From positions 4,395,501 to 4,459,500 of the forward strand of contig NZ_JQNB01000001.1 of NCBI RefSeq assembly GCF_000745005.1: a stretch of DNA of 64,000 nucleotides. Reading direction: 5' to 3'. Below, in pieces: positions 52,071 to 59,828 of the stretch (positions are counted from its first letter, which is position 1; each line of letters starts with the position of its first letter). The notes under the pieces are model-generated. The model ran no database searches, was not told the DNA's origin, and saw only the letters and a program-made list of their open reading frames with translations. Source of the DNA: Luteibacter sp. 9135. GTDB lineage: Bacteria; Pseudomonadota; Gammaproteobacteria; Xanthomonadales; Rhodanobacteraceae. The position numbers and the translations under genes are program-made.

Positions 52071-53060
52071 TCAGGCCTCGACGGGCTGTGGATGTGGAAA
52101 GCGGACGCTGGACACGCGGTTGGCGCCCGGAAGCGAACGGGTCTCCAACGGCCATTGGAAGCGATCCGAGAGTCGCCGCGCGATAGCCAGGTCGAATCCA
52201 TGCGGATTGACCGACGCATGCCGGCGCGTGCCCGGTTCCGGCGCGTCCACCGCGGGATTGATGACACTGACGCTGCCGGGCATGACGGTGACCACCACCG
52301 TGCCCTGATCGGTCTGCTGCAAGGCATGCCGGATGAGCTGGCCGCACAGCACCGCGAACACACGCGGCGACGCATGCAAGGCAAACGTGGCCGGCTCGTC
52401 CAGCACCAGTTCGACCGGGCGGCCCGCGATCAACTCGCGTGCGTAATCCACTTCCTGGCGCAACACCTTGTTGACCACGAAGTCTTCTTCGGCCAGCCCC
52501 TGGTCGGACTCACGGGAAAGAATGAGGAAGGCCTCGACCAGCGCCTCGAGCTCGCGTGTGGAGCGCCGGATGCGTTCCAATGAGCGATGCCCGAATTCGG
52601 AGAGGTCTGCTTCGTCGGCCAGCATGTCCGACGACATCTTGATGACCGTGAGCGGGCTGCGCAGTTCGTGGCTGGCGTCACGCGTGAAATTGCGCTCGCG
52701 CTCGCTGTAGCCTTCGATGCGCGAAGCCAGGCCGTGCAGTCCACGCACCAGCCGCGACACGTCGCCGTCGGACTTGCGTCCGCTCTGCTCGTGCAGCCCC
52801 GCCATGTCCGGACGATCCGGGTCCCAGCCGTCTAGCAGGCGCGCCAGTGCCTCGACCGGCATCCACTCCCGGGACACGGCGAGCCACGCCAGACCGCCCG
52901 ACGAAAGCATGATGGCAATCGCGGCACCGATCGGCGCCACGTTGTTCGCCGCCATCAGCGATGCGATGACGACGACGAGGGTCTGCAGGACGAAAACCAC
53001 CGCGATACGGGCTTTGAACGAGCCCCGCCGGATGGTTCCCCGCGTTTTGCTGCCTTCCAT
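52071..53060 (-). CDS. Sensor histidine kinase with degenerate ATP-binding boxes
   Basis: 329 residues from ATG 53060. Two closely spaced membrane helices (about 19-38 and 44-62) without a periplasmic sensor domain. H-box D-A-S-H-E-L-R-S-P-L-T-V with His131. The catalytic domain is divergent: the N-box region reads L-I-R-H-A-L-Q-Q-T-D and the G1 region I-N-P-A-V-D-A-P, whereas the G2-like G-F-D-L-A-I-A-R-R-L is kept. There is no recognisable ribosome binding site before the ATG, which lies inside the frame of the response-regulator gene. See the entry for that gene. Confidence 0.85.
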   Translation of the reverse strand: MEGSKTRGTIRRGSFKARIAVVFVLQTLVVVIASLMAANNVAPIGAAIAIMLSSGGLAWLAVSREWMPVEALARLLDGWDPDRPDMAGLHEQSGRKSDGDVSRLVRGLHGLASRIEGYSERERNFTRDASHELRSPLTVIKMSSDMLADEADLSEFGHRSLERIRRSTRELEALVEAFLILSRESDQGLAEEDFVVNKVLRQEVDYARELIAGRPVELVLDEPATFALHASPRVFAVLCGQLIRHALQQTDQGTVVVTVMPGSVSVINPAVDAPEPGTRRHASVNPHGFDLAIARRLSDRFQWPLETRSLPGANRVSSVRFPHPQPVEA

Positions 53061-53593
53061 CGACGCGGCGATTCGCGCATGAGTATGGCCAGCAGCTTCA
53101 GGCCGATTGGCGAAACGGTGAGTTCCTGGCCGCCGCGCGTGAGGCGCAGCGTGGCGGTATCGAGCGTCATGTCGCCGACGTTGAGCACTTCGGATGAGAC
53201 CTGACGACGGTCGCGGCGGATCAGGGCGCGCAGGCGCGCTTCCAGTTCACGCACTTCGAAGGGCTTGACCAGGTAATCGTCGGCACCGGCCTCGAGGCCG
53301 ACCAGCTTGTCTTCCAGCGTGTCGCGCGCAGTGAGCATCAGCACCGGCGTGGACTTCTTGCCGTCCTTGCGAAGCTTGCGGCACACATCCAGGCCATCCA
53401 TGCCCGGAAGCATGAGGTCGAGAACGATCACGTCGTAGCTGTTGGAAACGGCCAGGTGGAGACCGCTGACGCCGTCGGCGGCGTAGTCGACCGAATAACC
53501 CCTGCGCTCGAGGAACTCGCCGACCATCTCGGCAATCTGGCGGTTGTCTTCGACCAGAAGGATCAGGCCTGCCTGTTCATCGCGGTTGCTCAT
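52955..53593 (-). pseudogene. OmpR-type response regulator truncated in its DNA-binding domain
   Basis: From ATG 53593 (GGAG upstream) the receiver domain is complete: E-D-N, phospho-acceptor Asp59 and Lys110. The winged-helix domain begins normally (G-D-M-T-L-D-T-A, then S-P-I-G-L-K-L-L-A-I-L-M-R-E-S-P-R) but breaks at about residue 177; the last 35 residues are read out of frame from the start of the kinase gene. The recognition helix and wing, about 50 residues, are missing. The two genes overlap by 106 bp. This is best explained by a deletion joining the middle of the regulator gene to the kinase start. A phosphorylatable but non-DNA-binding protein may still be made. Confidence 0.75.
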
Positions 53594-53711
53594 CGCTCCA
53601 CTCCTTCGCTGATTCACAAATGTGAAGAGTTAACGGCCGAACCGGTGAGCACAGCGTGAAGACCGGAAACCAGTATTTATTCTGGGTACGACGACGTGCA
53701 CGCGGCGTCGT

Positions 53712-54323
53712 CTACCTAAGTAAAGGGCTTAGCGTTTTCCACACATTCTCCGCGACACGCGGCTCGCCCTTGACTGTCGGATGCAGTCCGTCGTCCTGCA
53801 TCAGCGACGGGTCGAGGGCCACGCCGTCGAGCAGGAACGGCAGCAGCGGCACGGCGTGGCGTGCAGCGGCATCCGCGTAGACCTTGCGTAGCCCGTCGCG
53901 GTACTGCGGGCCGTAATTGACCGGCAGTTCGATGCCCAGCAGCAGCACCTTGGCGCCGGAGGCCTTCGCGGCGGCGATCATCGCATCGAGGTTGGCCGCC
54001 AGTTGCGTCAACGGCAGGCCTTGCAGGCCATCGTTCGCGCCCAGTTCGATCACCACGACGGCGGGATGCTGTGCCTTGAGCAAGGCAGGCAGGCGATTCT
54101 TCCCGCTGAGCGAGGTCTCGCCGCTGATGCTGGCATTGACCATCGTCCACGGCGTCGCCATGTTCGACATGCGAGCCTCGAGCAGGCGAACCCATCCCGC
54201 GTCCACCGGAATGTTGTGCGCCGCCGACAGCGAGTCCCCGAGCACCAGCACCTTACGTGGCGCATTTGCCGCGGAGACGATGGCGCAGCAAACCCATAGC
54301 AACAGGACCAGGCAACGACGCAT
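53712..54323 (-). CDS. tesA: Periplasmic SGNH esterase TesA (thioesterase I/lysophospholipase L1)
   Basis: 203 residues from ATG 54323. The signal peptide is MRRCLVLLLWVCCAIVSA. SGNH-hydrolase blocks: I, V-L-G-D-S-L-S-A (nucleophile Ser); II, I-S-G-E-T; III, E-L-G-A-N-D-G; V, D-D-G-L-H-P with Asp and His. It hydrolyses acyl thioesters and lysophospholipids in the periplasm. It is divergent from ybbA, as in E. coli; here the two start codons overlap in CATG, so each gene's leader must lie in the other gene. Confidence 0.95.
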   Translation of the reverse strand: MRRCLVLLLWVCCAIVSAANAPRKVLVLGDSLSAAHNIPVDAGWVRLLEARMSNMATPWTMVNASISGETSLSGKNRLPALLKAQHPAVVVIELGANDGLQGLPLTQLAANLDAMIAAAKASGAKVLLLGIELPVNYGPQYRDGLRKVYADAAARHAVPLLPFLLDGVALDPSLMQDDGLHPTVKGEPRVAENVWKTLSPLLR

Positions 54324-55008
54324 GAGCGATTCTTCCCGTGTTCTTCTCGAAGTGACCGATGTTACCAAGTCGGTCTTCGGCCCGGAGGGACGCCTCGACA
54401 TCCTGTCGGGCGTGAACCTGCAGGTCGCCGCGGGCGAGAGTTTCGCCATCGTCGGCGCCTCCGGCTCCGGCAAGACCACGTTGCTGGGACTGTTGGCCGG
54501 CCTGGACGTTGCCACGTCGGGCAGCGTGCGGATCGACGGCCAGGCGCTGGAAGCGGTGGACGAGGAAGCCCGCGCGGCGATCCGGCGGCGGCTGGTCGGC
54601 TTCGTCTTCCAGTCGTTCCACCTGCTGCCTGCACTCACCGCGGAGGAAAACGTGATGCTGCCGCTGGAACTGGAAGGCGACGACGGTGCGCGCGAACGTG
54701 CCCACGCCGCGCTCGACGCGGTGGGGCTGACAGCGCGGCGCCGCCATTATCCCGCTCAGCTGTCCGGCGGCGAGCAACAGCGCGTGGCCCTGGCGCGCGC
54801 CTTCGTCCACCGGCCGCGCGTGCTCTTCGCCGACGAACCCACGGGCAACCTCGACCAGCACACCGGCGAACAGGTGGGCGACCTGCTGTTCGCGATGAAC
54901 CGCCAGCATTCGACCACCCTGATCCTGGTGACCCACGATCCGCGACTGGCCGCCCGCTGCGCGCGCTCGGCCACGCTGCACGAGGGCCGTCTCGAGGTTG
55001 TCGCGTGA
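54322..55008 (+). CDS. ybbA: ABC transporter ATP-binding protein YbbA
   Basis: 228 residues from ATG 54322. Walker A G-A-S-G-S-G-K-T-T-L, signature L-S-G-G-E-Q-Q-R-V-A-L-A-R-A, Walker B V-L-F-A-D-E-P-T and H-loop V-T-H-D. It belongs to the LolD/MacB-like group and pairs with the FtsX-type permease YbbP, whose GTG overlaps this stop (GTGA). The substrate in E. coli is unknown; a role in moving or clearing lipids alongside TesA is plausible but unproven. Confidence 0.93.
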   Translation: MSDSSRVLLEVTDVTKSVFGPEGRLDILSGVNLQVAAGESFAIVGASGSGKTTLLGLLAGLDVATSGSVRIDGQALEAVDEEARAAIRRRLVGFVFQSFHLLPALTAEENVMLPLELEGDDGARERAHAALDAVGLTARRRHYPAQLSGGEQQRVALARAFVHRPRVLFADEPTGNLDQHTGEQVGDLLFAMNRQHSTTLILVTHDPRLAARCARSATLHEGRLEVVA

Positions 55009-57488
55009 ACGTCACACGCCTGGCCCTGCGCACCCTGCGCCGCGAATGGCACCTGGTCGAACTGCGTACGCTGGCCGCGTCGCTGGTGCTGGCCGTCATC
55101 GCACTCGGCGTGGTGGCCACGCTGTCCACACGGATCGAGCGCGGCATCCTTGCCAGCGCGGCCGAGCTGATCGGCGGCGACCTGGGCGTGACCGCCCCGG
55201 CACCCTTGCCCGAGCCATTGTTCCGTGCGGCGCAGGACGACGGGCTTACCGTGTCGCGCGGTGCCTCGTTCCGCAGCGTGGCGTTCGTCGGCGAGCGCAG
55301 CCAACTGGTCGAGGTGCAGGCCACCGATGCCACCTATCCGTTGCGTGGCACGCTGGAAGTGCGCGGTGCGAACGGGCGAAGCCGAGTGGCCCACGGGCCC
55401 GGCCGCGGCGAGTTGTTCCTCGATCACCGCGCTATGGTCGGGCTGGGCATCCGGCCGGGCCAGACGGTGCAGGTGGGCGGCAAGGACCTGCACGTCACGG
55501 GCGAGCTGCTCCGCCAGCCGGACGGTGGCGAGCTGTTCGCCCTGGCGCCGCGTGCGCTGATGAACCTCGACGACGCCACCGACGCCGGCCTGCTTTCGAT
55601 CGGCAGCCGTGCCCGTCATCGCCTGCTGGTGTCCGGACCCGCCGGCGCCGTGACGACCTGGCGAGGAACGCTGGAAGCCTCGGCGCTGCCCCAGGGCGCC
55701 GAGCTGGTTACGCCGGAGAAGATGCAGGAGCGCATGCGCTCCGCATTCGACCGGGCCAGCGCCTTCCTACGCCTGACCGCCCTGCTTTCCGCCCTGCTCG
55801 CCGGCGTAGCGATCGCGCTCGCGGCGTCGCGCTATGCACGGCGCAAGGCGTCCGAAGTGGCCTTGCTGCGCGCGCTCGGCGTCCCCCGTCGACGGGTGGC
55901 CGCCCTGCTGGTCGGCACCCTCGCGGCGCTGGCGCTACCTGCCGCCGCGCTGGGCATGGTGATTGCCCTCGCGCTGGCCCAGGGCGCGTGGTACTTCGCG
56001 CGACAGTTGTTCGACAACATACCGACCACGCTGCCGCTCGGCCCCGCGTTCGCGGCCGCCGCCATGGGCTTGGCCGTGCTCGCGGGCTTTGCGTTGCCGC
56101 CCCTGGTCCGTCTCGCGGAGGTGCCGCCCGTGGCGGTGTTCCGCGAGTCCATGCAGCGTCGCGTACGCCGTTTCGACGTGCTGTACCTGATCCCGCTGTT
56201 GACGGCCATCGCACTGGTCTGGGTACAGAGCGATTCGGCCAAGCTGGCCGGCATTCTTGCCGCCAGCCTTGCCGGCGTGGCCGTGGTCGCGGCCCTGCTG
56301 TCCGCCCTGCTGCTGGTGATCGCCCGTCGCGTGGCGCCCGGCGCGCATCCGGCGCTTCGGCTGGGCCTGGCCGCGCTGGCCCGCCGCCGCGGCTTGTCGC
56401 TGGTGCAGGCCACGGCGCTGTCGCTGGGCCTGTGTGCGTTGCTGCTGCTGGCGGTGATCGCACCGTCGCTGCTGGACGGCTGGCGACGCGAACTTCCCGC
56501 GGACACGCCGAACTGGTTCGCGCTCAACCTGCAGGACGACCAGCGCCAGGGTTTCACCGATGCCCTGGCCAAGATGGGCGCCACACGCAGCAACATGATG
56601 CCGCTGGCCGTGGGCAAGCTCACGGCGATCAACGGCCGCGCGGTGGACACGCTGACGTTCGCCGACCCACAGGCACGCGATGCCGCCGACCAGCAACTGC
56701 GACTGTCGTGGAACTCGGACCTGCCGCCGTCCAACCAGGTGATCGCCGGGGCGTGGCCGGGGCCGTCGCCCGCCCACGCGGAAGTGTCGCTGGATACGTC
56801 CTGGCGCGACCGGTTCCAGCTCAAGCTGGGCGACACCCTGCGTTTCGAGGTGGGTGAAGGCAGCATCGACGCTCGCGTGACCAGCATCCGCAAGGTCGAC
56901 TGGAGCTCGTTCCGGGTCAACTTCTTCCTGATGCTCGATCCGGCCCACGCATCGGACCTTCCGCACACGTGGCTGACCAGCTTCTACCTGCCGCGTGGCC
57001 ATGCGGACGAGCTGGCACGCCTGTCGCGCGATTACGGCAACCTCAGCCTGATCGATGTCGATGCCCTGCTCGATCGCGTGCGCGACATCGTCGACCGGGT
57101 GGGCGGCGCGGTGCGCTGGGTGCTCGGATTCAGCCTGCTCGCGGGCGCCCTGGTGCTCACTGCTGCGCTGGCCGCCAGCGCGCAGGAGCGCCGCAAGGAA
57201 GCCGCCCTGCTGCGCACGCTGGGCGCCACGCGCATGCAGTTGCGCGCGGCGGCGGCCTGCGAGTTCGCGCTGCTGGGGCTGGTCGCGGGGCTGACGGCGG
57301 CACTGGGCGCGGCGGGGGCGGGGCTATGGATGGGCCAGGCGGTGTTCCGCATCGAGCACTTCGTCCCGCCGCTGTGGCCGCTGATCGGCACGGCGGCCGG
57401 GGCGGCGGTCGTGGTGATGCTGATCGGGTTGTTCGGCACGCGACGGGTGCTGAACACCTCGCCGATGGCCCTGCTGCGCGAGGGCTGA
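55005..57488 (+). CDS. ybbP: FtsX-like ABC permease YbbP
   Basis: 827 residues from GTG 55005, overlapping the ybbA stop. The protein begins with a membrane helix (L-A-A-S-L-V-L-A-V-I-A-L-G-V-V), then a periplasmic domain, and has two FtsX domains, each with E-x-A-L-L-R-x-L-G (E-V-A-L-L-R-A-L-G near 286; E-A-A-L-L-R-T-L-G near 735) that contact the ATPase. Total of about ten helices, as in E. coli YbbP (about 800 residues). Confidence 0.92.
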   Translation: MNVTRLALRTLRREWHLVELRTLAASLVLAVIALGVVATLSTRIERGILASAAELIGGDLGVTAPAPLPEPLFRAAQDDGLTVSRGASFRSVAFVGERSQLVEVQATDATYPLRGTLEVRGANGRSRVAHGPGRGELFLDHRAMVGLGIRPGQTVQVGGKDLHVTGELLRQPDGGELFALAPRALMNLDDATDAGLLSIGSRARHRLLVSGPAGAVTTWRGTLEASALPQGAELVTPEKMQERMRSAFDRASAFLRLTALLSALLAGVAIALAASRYARRKASEVALLRALGVPRRRVAALLVGTLAALALPAAALGMVIALALAQGAWYFARQLFDNIPTTLPLGPAFAAAAMGLAVLAGFALPPLVRLAEVPPVAVFRESMQRRVRRFDVLYLIPLLTAIALVWVQSDSAKLAGILAASLAGVAVVAALLSALLLVIARRVAPGAHPALRLGLAALARRRGLSLVQATALSLGLCALLLLAVIAPSLLDGWRRELPADTPNWFALNLQDDQRQGFTDALAKMGATRSNMMPLAVGKLTAINGRAVDTLTFADPQARDAADQQLRLSWNSDLPPSNQVIAGAWPGPSPAHAEVSLDTSWRDRFQLKLGDTLRFEVGEGSIDARVTSIRKVDWSSFRVNFFLMLDPAHASDLPHTWLTSFYLPRGHADELARLSRDYGNLSLIDVDALLDRVRDIVDRVGGAVRWVLGFSLLAGALVLTAALAASAQERRKEAALLRTLGATRMQLRAAAACEFALLGLVAGLTAALGAAGAGLWMGQAVFRIEHFVPPLWPLIGTAAGAAVVVMLIGLFGTRRVLNTSPMALLREG

Positions 57489-57496
57489 GCCTTCGA

Positions 57497-57970
57497 CTAG
57501 GCGGGACGCTGCATGTCGAAAGCCATCACGATGGCTTCCTCGCGACCGCCTTCCGCGGGGTAGTAGCCCGGCCGCCGTCCGATCTCGTGGAAACCCAGCG
57601 AATCGTACAAGGCCCTGGCGGCGGGATTGGACGGGCGCACCTCGAGGAACACCCGCTCCACGCCATACCACCGGGCCAGGTCGATCAACCGGCGCATCAT
57701 GCGCCGTCCGTAGCCAAGGCCTCGCCAGACGTCGCCGATACAGATATTGAGCACATGCGCCTCGCCCGCGGCGACCGACAGGATGCCGTAGCCGGCCACC
57801 TGATCGTCGTGCACCAGCACCCAGCAGTTGTGCCCGGCCTGGAGGCAGTCGCGGAAGATGCCCGCCGTCCAGGGGAACGGATAGGACGCATGTTCGATGG
57901 CGACCACGGCATCGAGGTCTTCGCGGCGCATCACGCGGACTTCGGTGGACGGGCGGGTGACGGCAGCCAT
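57497..57970 (-). CDS. rimI: Ribosomal protein S18-alanine N-acetyltransferase
   Basis: 157 residues, a GNAT fold. The acetyl-CoA-binding motif A is I-G-D-V-W-R-G-L-G-Y-G-R-R-M-M (about 78-92), with Y-P-F-P-W-T near 30 and the C-terminal L-E-V-R-P-S-N-P-A-A-R-A-L-Y-D-S-L-G-F. These are RimI features. It acetylates the N-terminal alanine of S18. It follows the HolD-like gene by six bp, matching the holD-rimI order of E. coli. Confidence 0.92.
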   Translation of the reverse strand: MAAVTRPSTEVRVMRREDLDAVVAIEHASYPFPWTAGIFRDCLQAGHNCWVLVHDDQVAGYGILSVAAGEAHVLNICIGDVWRGLGYGRRMMRRLIDLARWYGVERVFLEVRPSNPAARALYDSLGFHEIGRRPGYYPAEGGREEAIVMAFDMQRPA

Positions 57971-57976
57971 GGCGGA

Positions 57977-58447
57977 TCAGCTCCGTGCGAACGCGCGGCC
58001 CAGGGCGCGCAGGCCGTTCCAGAGGCGGCGCTTGGCGGCGGCATCGGTCAGGATGAGCGAGGGCGTGTCCACGAGCACGATCTGCGCCGCGCCCTGCTGT
58101 GCGGCGGAAAGCTGGTGGCCCAGGGCGCGCGCCTGGGCATCGCCGAAGACCAAGTACGTGGCCGCCGCGGGTACGTGCCCCAGGCCGGCGGCGCCAACCT
58201 CCAGGCGCGCCGCGCGGGCCGTGACCGCACCGAAGGCGCGCAACGCATGCCCGACCACGTCCCGCTCGCGCTCGGTGCATCCCGCGGGCAGGATGACGAC
58301 ACAGGTGGCCCGCTCGCCCGAGGGCGCCGCACCCGCACCCTCGCCGACATCGGCAGAAAGCACTGCCGACTCACCCGCCCGAAGACGCCACGGCGTGACG
58401 CCCATGACCTTCAGCAAGCGCGCATGGCGGACGGGCACGGCCGACAT
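57977..58447 (-). CDS. holD: DNA polymerase III psi subunit-like protein (HolD)
   Basis: 156 residues from ATG 58447, overlapping the pssA stop (TGATG). The N-terminus RHARLLKVMGVTPWRLR corresponds to the HolD segment that binds the clamp-loader partner chi (LGITQWxLR), and the end T-D-A-A-A-K-R-R-L-W-N-G-L matches the HolD C-terminus (tARaaLWqqi). Length and the following rimI support the call. Overall similarity to E. coli HolD is low, and the middle has no motif, so this is a moderate-confidence assignment. Confidence 0.65.
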   Translation of the reverse strand: MSAVPVRHARLLKVMGVTPWRLRAGESAVLSADVGEGAGAAPSGERATCVVILPAGCTERERDVVGHALRAFGAVTARAARLEVGAAGLGHVPAAATYLVFGDAQARALGHQLSAAQQGAAQIVLVDTPSLILTDAAAKRRLWNGLRALGRAFARS

Positions 58448-59238
58448 CAGGGAGCCCCCGTCGTCCTGGCGTGGCGACGCACACGACGACGGTGCGCGGC
58501 GCGGCCCCACAACGTCATGACCGGACCGGACACCGTGTAGAACACGGCCACCGCGAACAGCACGCGGGCGGTGTCGATCACCAGCAGCACCACCACCAGC
58601 ACGGCGGCGATAAGCCAGATAAAGGGCACGCGGTCGCCCTGGGGCCACGCCTTGAAGCTGTAGTAACGCACGTTGCTGACCATCAGCAGCCCGGCGATGA
58701 CGGCCAGCGGCAAGGCGAAGAAGGCCACCGACGGACCCGATACGTCGAACTTGGCCATCGTCCAGACGAACGACATGCACAGTCCCGCCGCGGCGGGACT
58801 GGCCAGCCCCTGGAAATAGCGCTTGTCGGCCACGCCCACCTGCGTGTTGAAACGGGCCAGCCGAAGGGCGGCGCACACCGCGTAAATGAACGCCCCCGCC
58901 CAGCCGATCTTGCCCCAGACGGGGCCGTAATCCGCCAGCGACGACAACGCCCACGTGTAGAGCACCAGCGCCGGGGCCAGGCCGAAGCTGACCAGGTCGG
59001 ACAGCGAGTCGTACTGCACGCCGAATTCGCTCTGGGTGTTGGTCATGCGCGCGACGCGGCCGTCCATGCCGTCGAGGATGGCGGCCACGAACACCGCCAG
59101 GGCGGCGGTCTGGTAGTGGCCGGCGATCGCCGAGACGATCGCGTAGAACCCCGAGAACATCGCGCCCGTGGTGAACAGGTTCGGCAGCAGATAGATGCCG
59201 CGGTGTCGCGGCCCCCGGGGTTGGATCGAATCGCTCAT
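58447..59238 (-). CDS. pssA: CDP-diacylglycerol-serine O-phosphatidyltransferase
   Basis: 263 residues from ATG 59238 (MSDSIQPRGPRHRGIYLLPN). The CDP-alcohol phosphatidyltransferase motif is complete: DGMDGRVARM...S-E-F-G...Y-D-S-L-S-D (DGx2ARx8Gx3Dx3D, about residues 52-78). About eight membrane helices. P-N-x-x-T-x-G-N/A-M-F-S-G-F-Y near 20 is typical of the type II (Bacillus/Gram-negative alpha/gamma) PssA. It makes phosphatidylserine for phosphatidylethanolamine. Confidence 0.93.
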   Translation of the reverse strand: MSDSIQPRGPRHRGIYLLPNLFTTGAMFSGFYAIVSAIAGHYQTAALAVFVAAILDGMDGRVARMTNTQSEFGVQYDSLSDLVSFGLAPALVLYTWALSSLADYGPVWGKIGWAGAFIYAVCAALRLARFNTQVGVADKRYFQGLASPAAAGLCMSFVWTMAKFDVSGPSVAFFALPLAVIAGLLMVSNVRYYSFKAWPQGDRVPFIWLIAAVLVVVLLVIDTARVLFAVAVFYTVSGPVMTLWGRAAHRRRVRRHARTTGAP

Positions 59239-59345
59239 AGCCAAAGCCGTAACGTGGGCCGTCAGTGTAGCCCAGGCGTCGTCGCTTGCACGCGCGCGGG
59301 CCCGGTGATACTTGTTGCGCCACCCTTCCCCTGCCGGAACCACGC

Positions 59346-59765
59346 ATGCGCCGCTGCCTCGCCCTCGCGATCCTCGTCACGGCCTGCCCCCTGGTGATGG
59401 CCCAGGCCTACAAGTGGAAGGACGCCCAGGGCGTCACGCACTACGCCGACACGCCGCCCCCGGGCAAGGTGAAGTACGAGACCGTGAAGACCAGCGGCAC
59501 TGCGGCAGCGCCCGCACCCGCAACCGCACCGGCCGCACCCGCGAAAGCTGCCAGCACGCCTCCGCCGCCGGGTATCCCGGTAGCCGATAACCCGGCCAAC
59601 CGGACCAAACTGTGCGACCAGTTGCGCAAGAACATGGACGTGCTCGGCAAGGACCAGGTCGTCTCCGTGGACGACGGCAAGGGCGGCACCCAGCCGCTCG
59701 ACGACGCCGGCAAGAAGCGCCAGGTGGAAACCACCCAGGCCCAGATGACGCTTTACTGCAAATAG
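59346..59765 (+). CDS. Secreted DUF4124-domain protein
   Basis: 139 residues from ATG 59346. The signal peptide is MRRCLALAILVTACPLVMA. The DUF4124 signature is QAYKWKDAQGVTHYADTPPP, followed by an Ala/Pro linker (about 52-75) and a C-terminal helical part with two cysteines (K-L-C-D-Q and L-Y-C-K at the very end). The same layout is seen in the paralogue inside the pilus operon (1084-1527). Monocistronic, 63 bp upstream of proS on the same strand. The function is unknown. Confidence 0.85.
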   Translation: MRRCLALAILVTACPLVMAQAYKWKDAQGVTHYADTPPPGKVKYETVKTSGTAAAPAPATAPAAPAKAASTPPPPGIPVADNPANRTKLCDQLRKNMDVLGKDQVVSVDDGKGGTQPLDDAGKKRQVETTQAQMTLYCK

Positions 59766-59828
59766 ATGCCAGGCGCGGGGCCGGGCTTGCACCTATAATC
59801 GTCCGTTCACTCCCGACGAATCGCCCGC

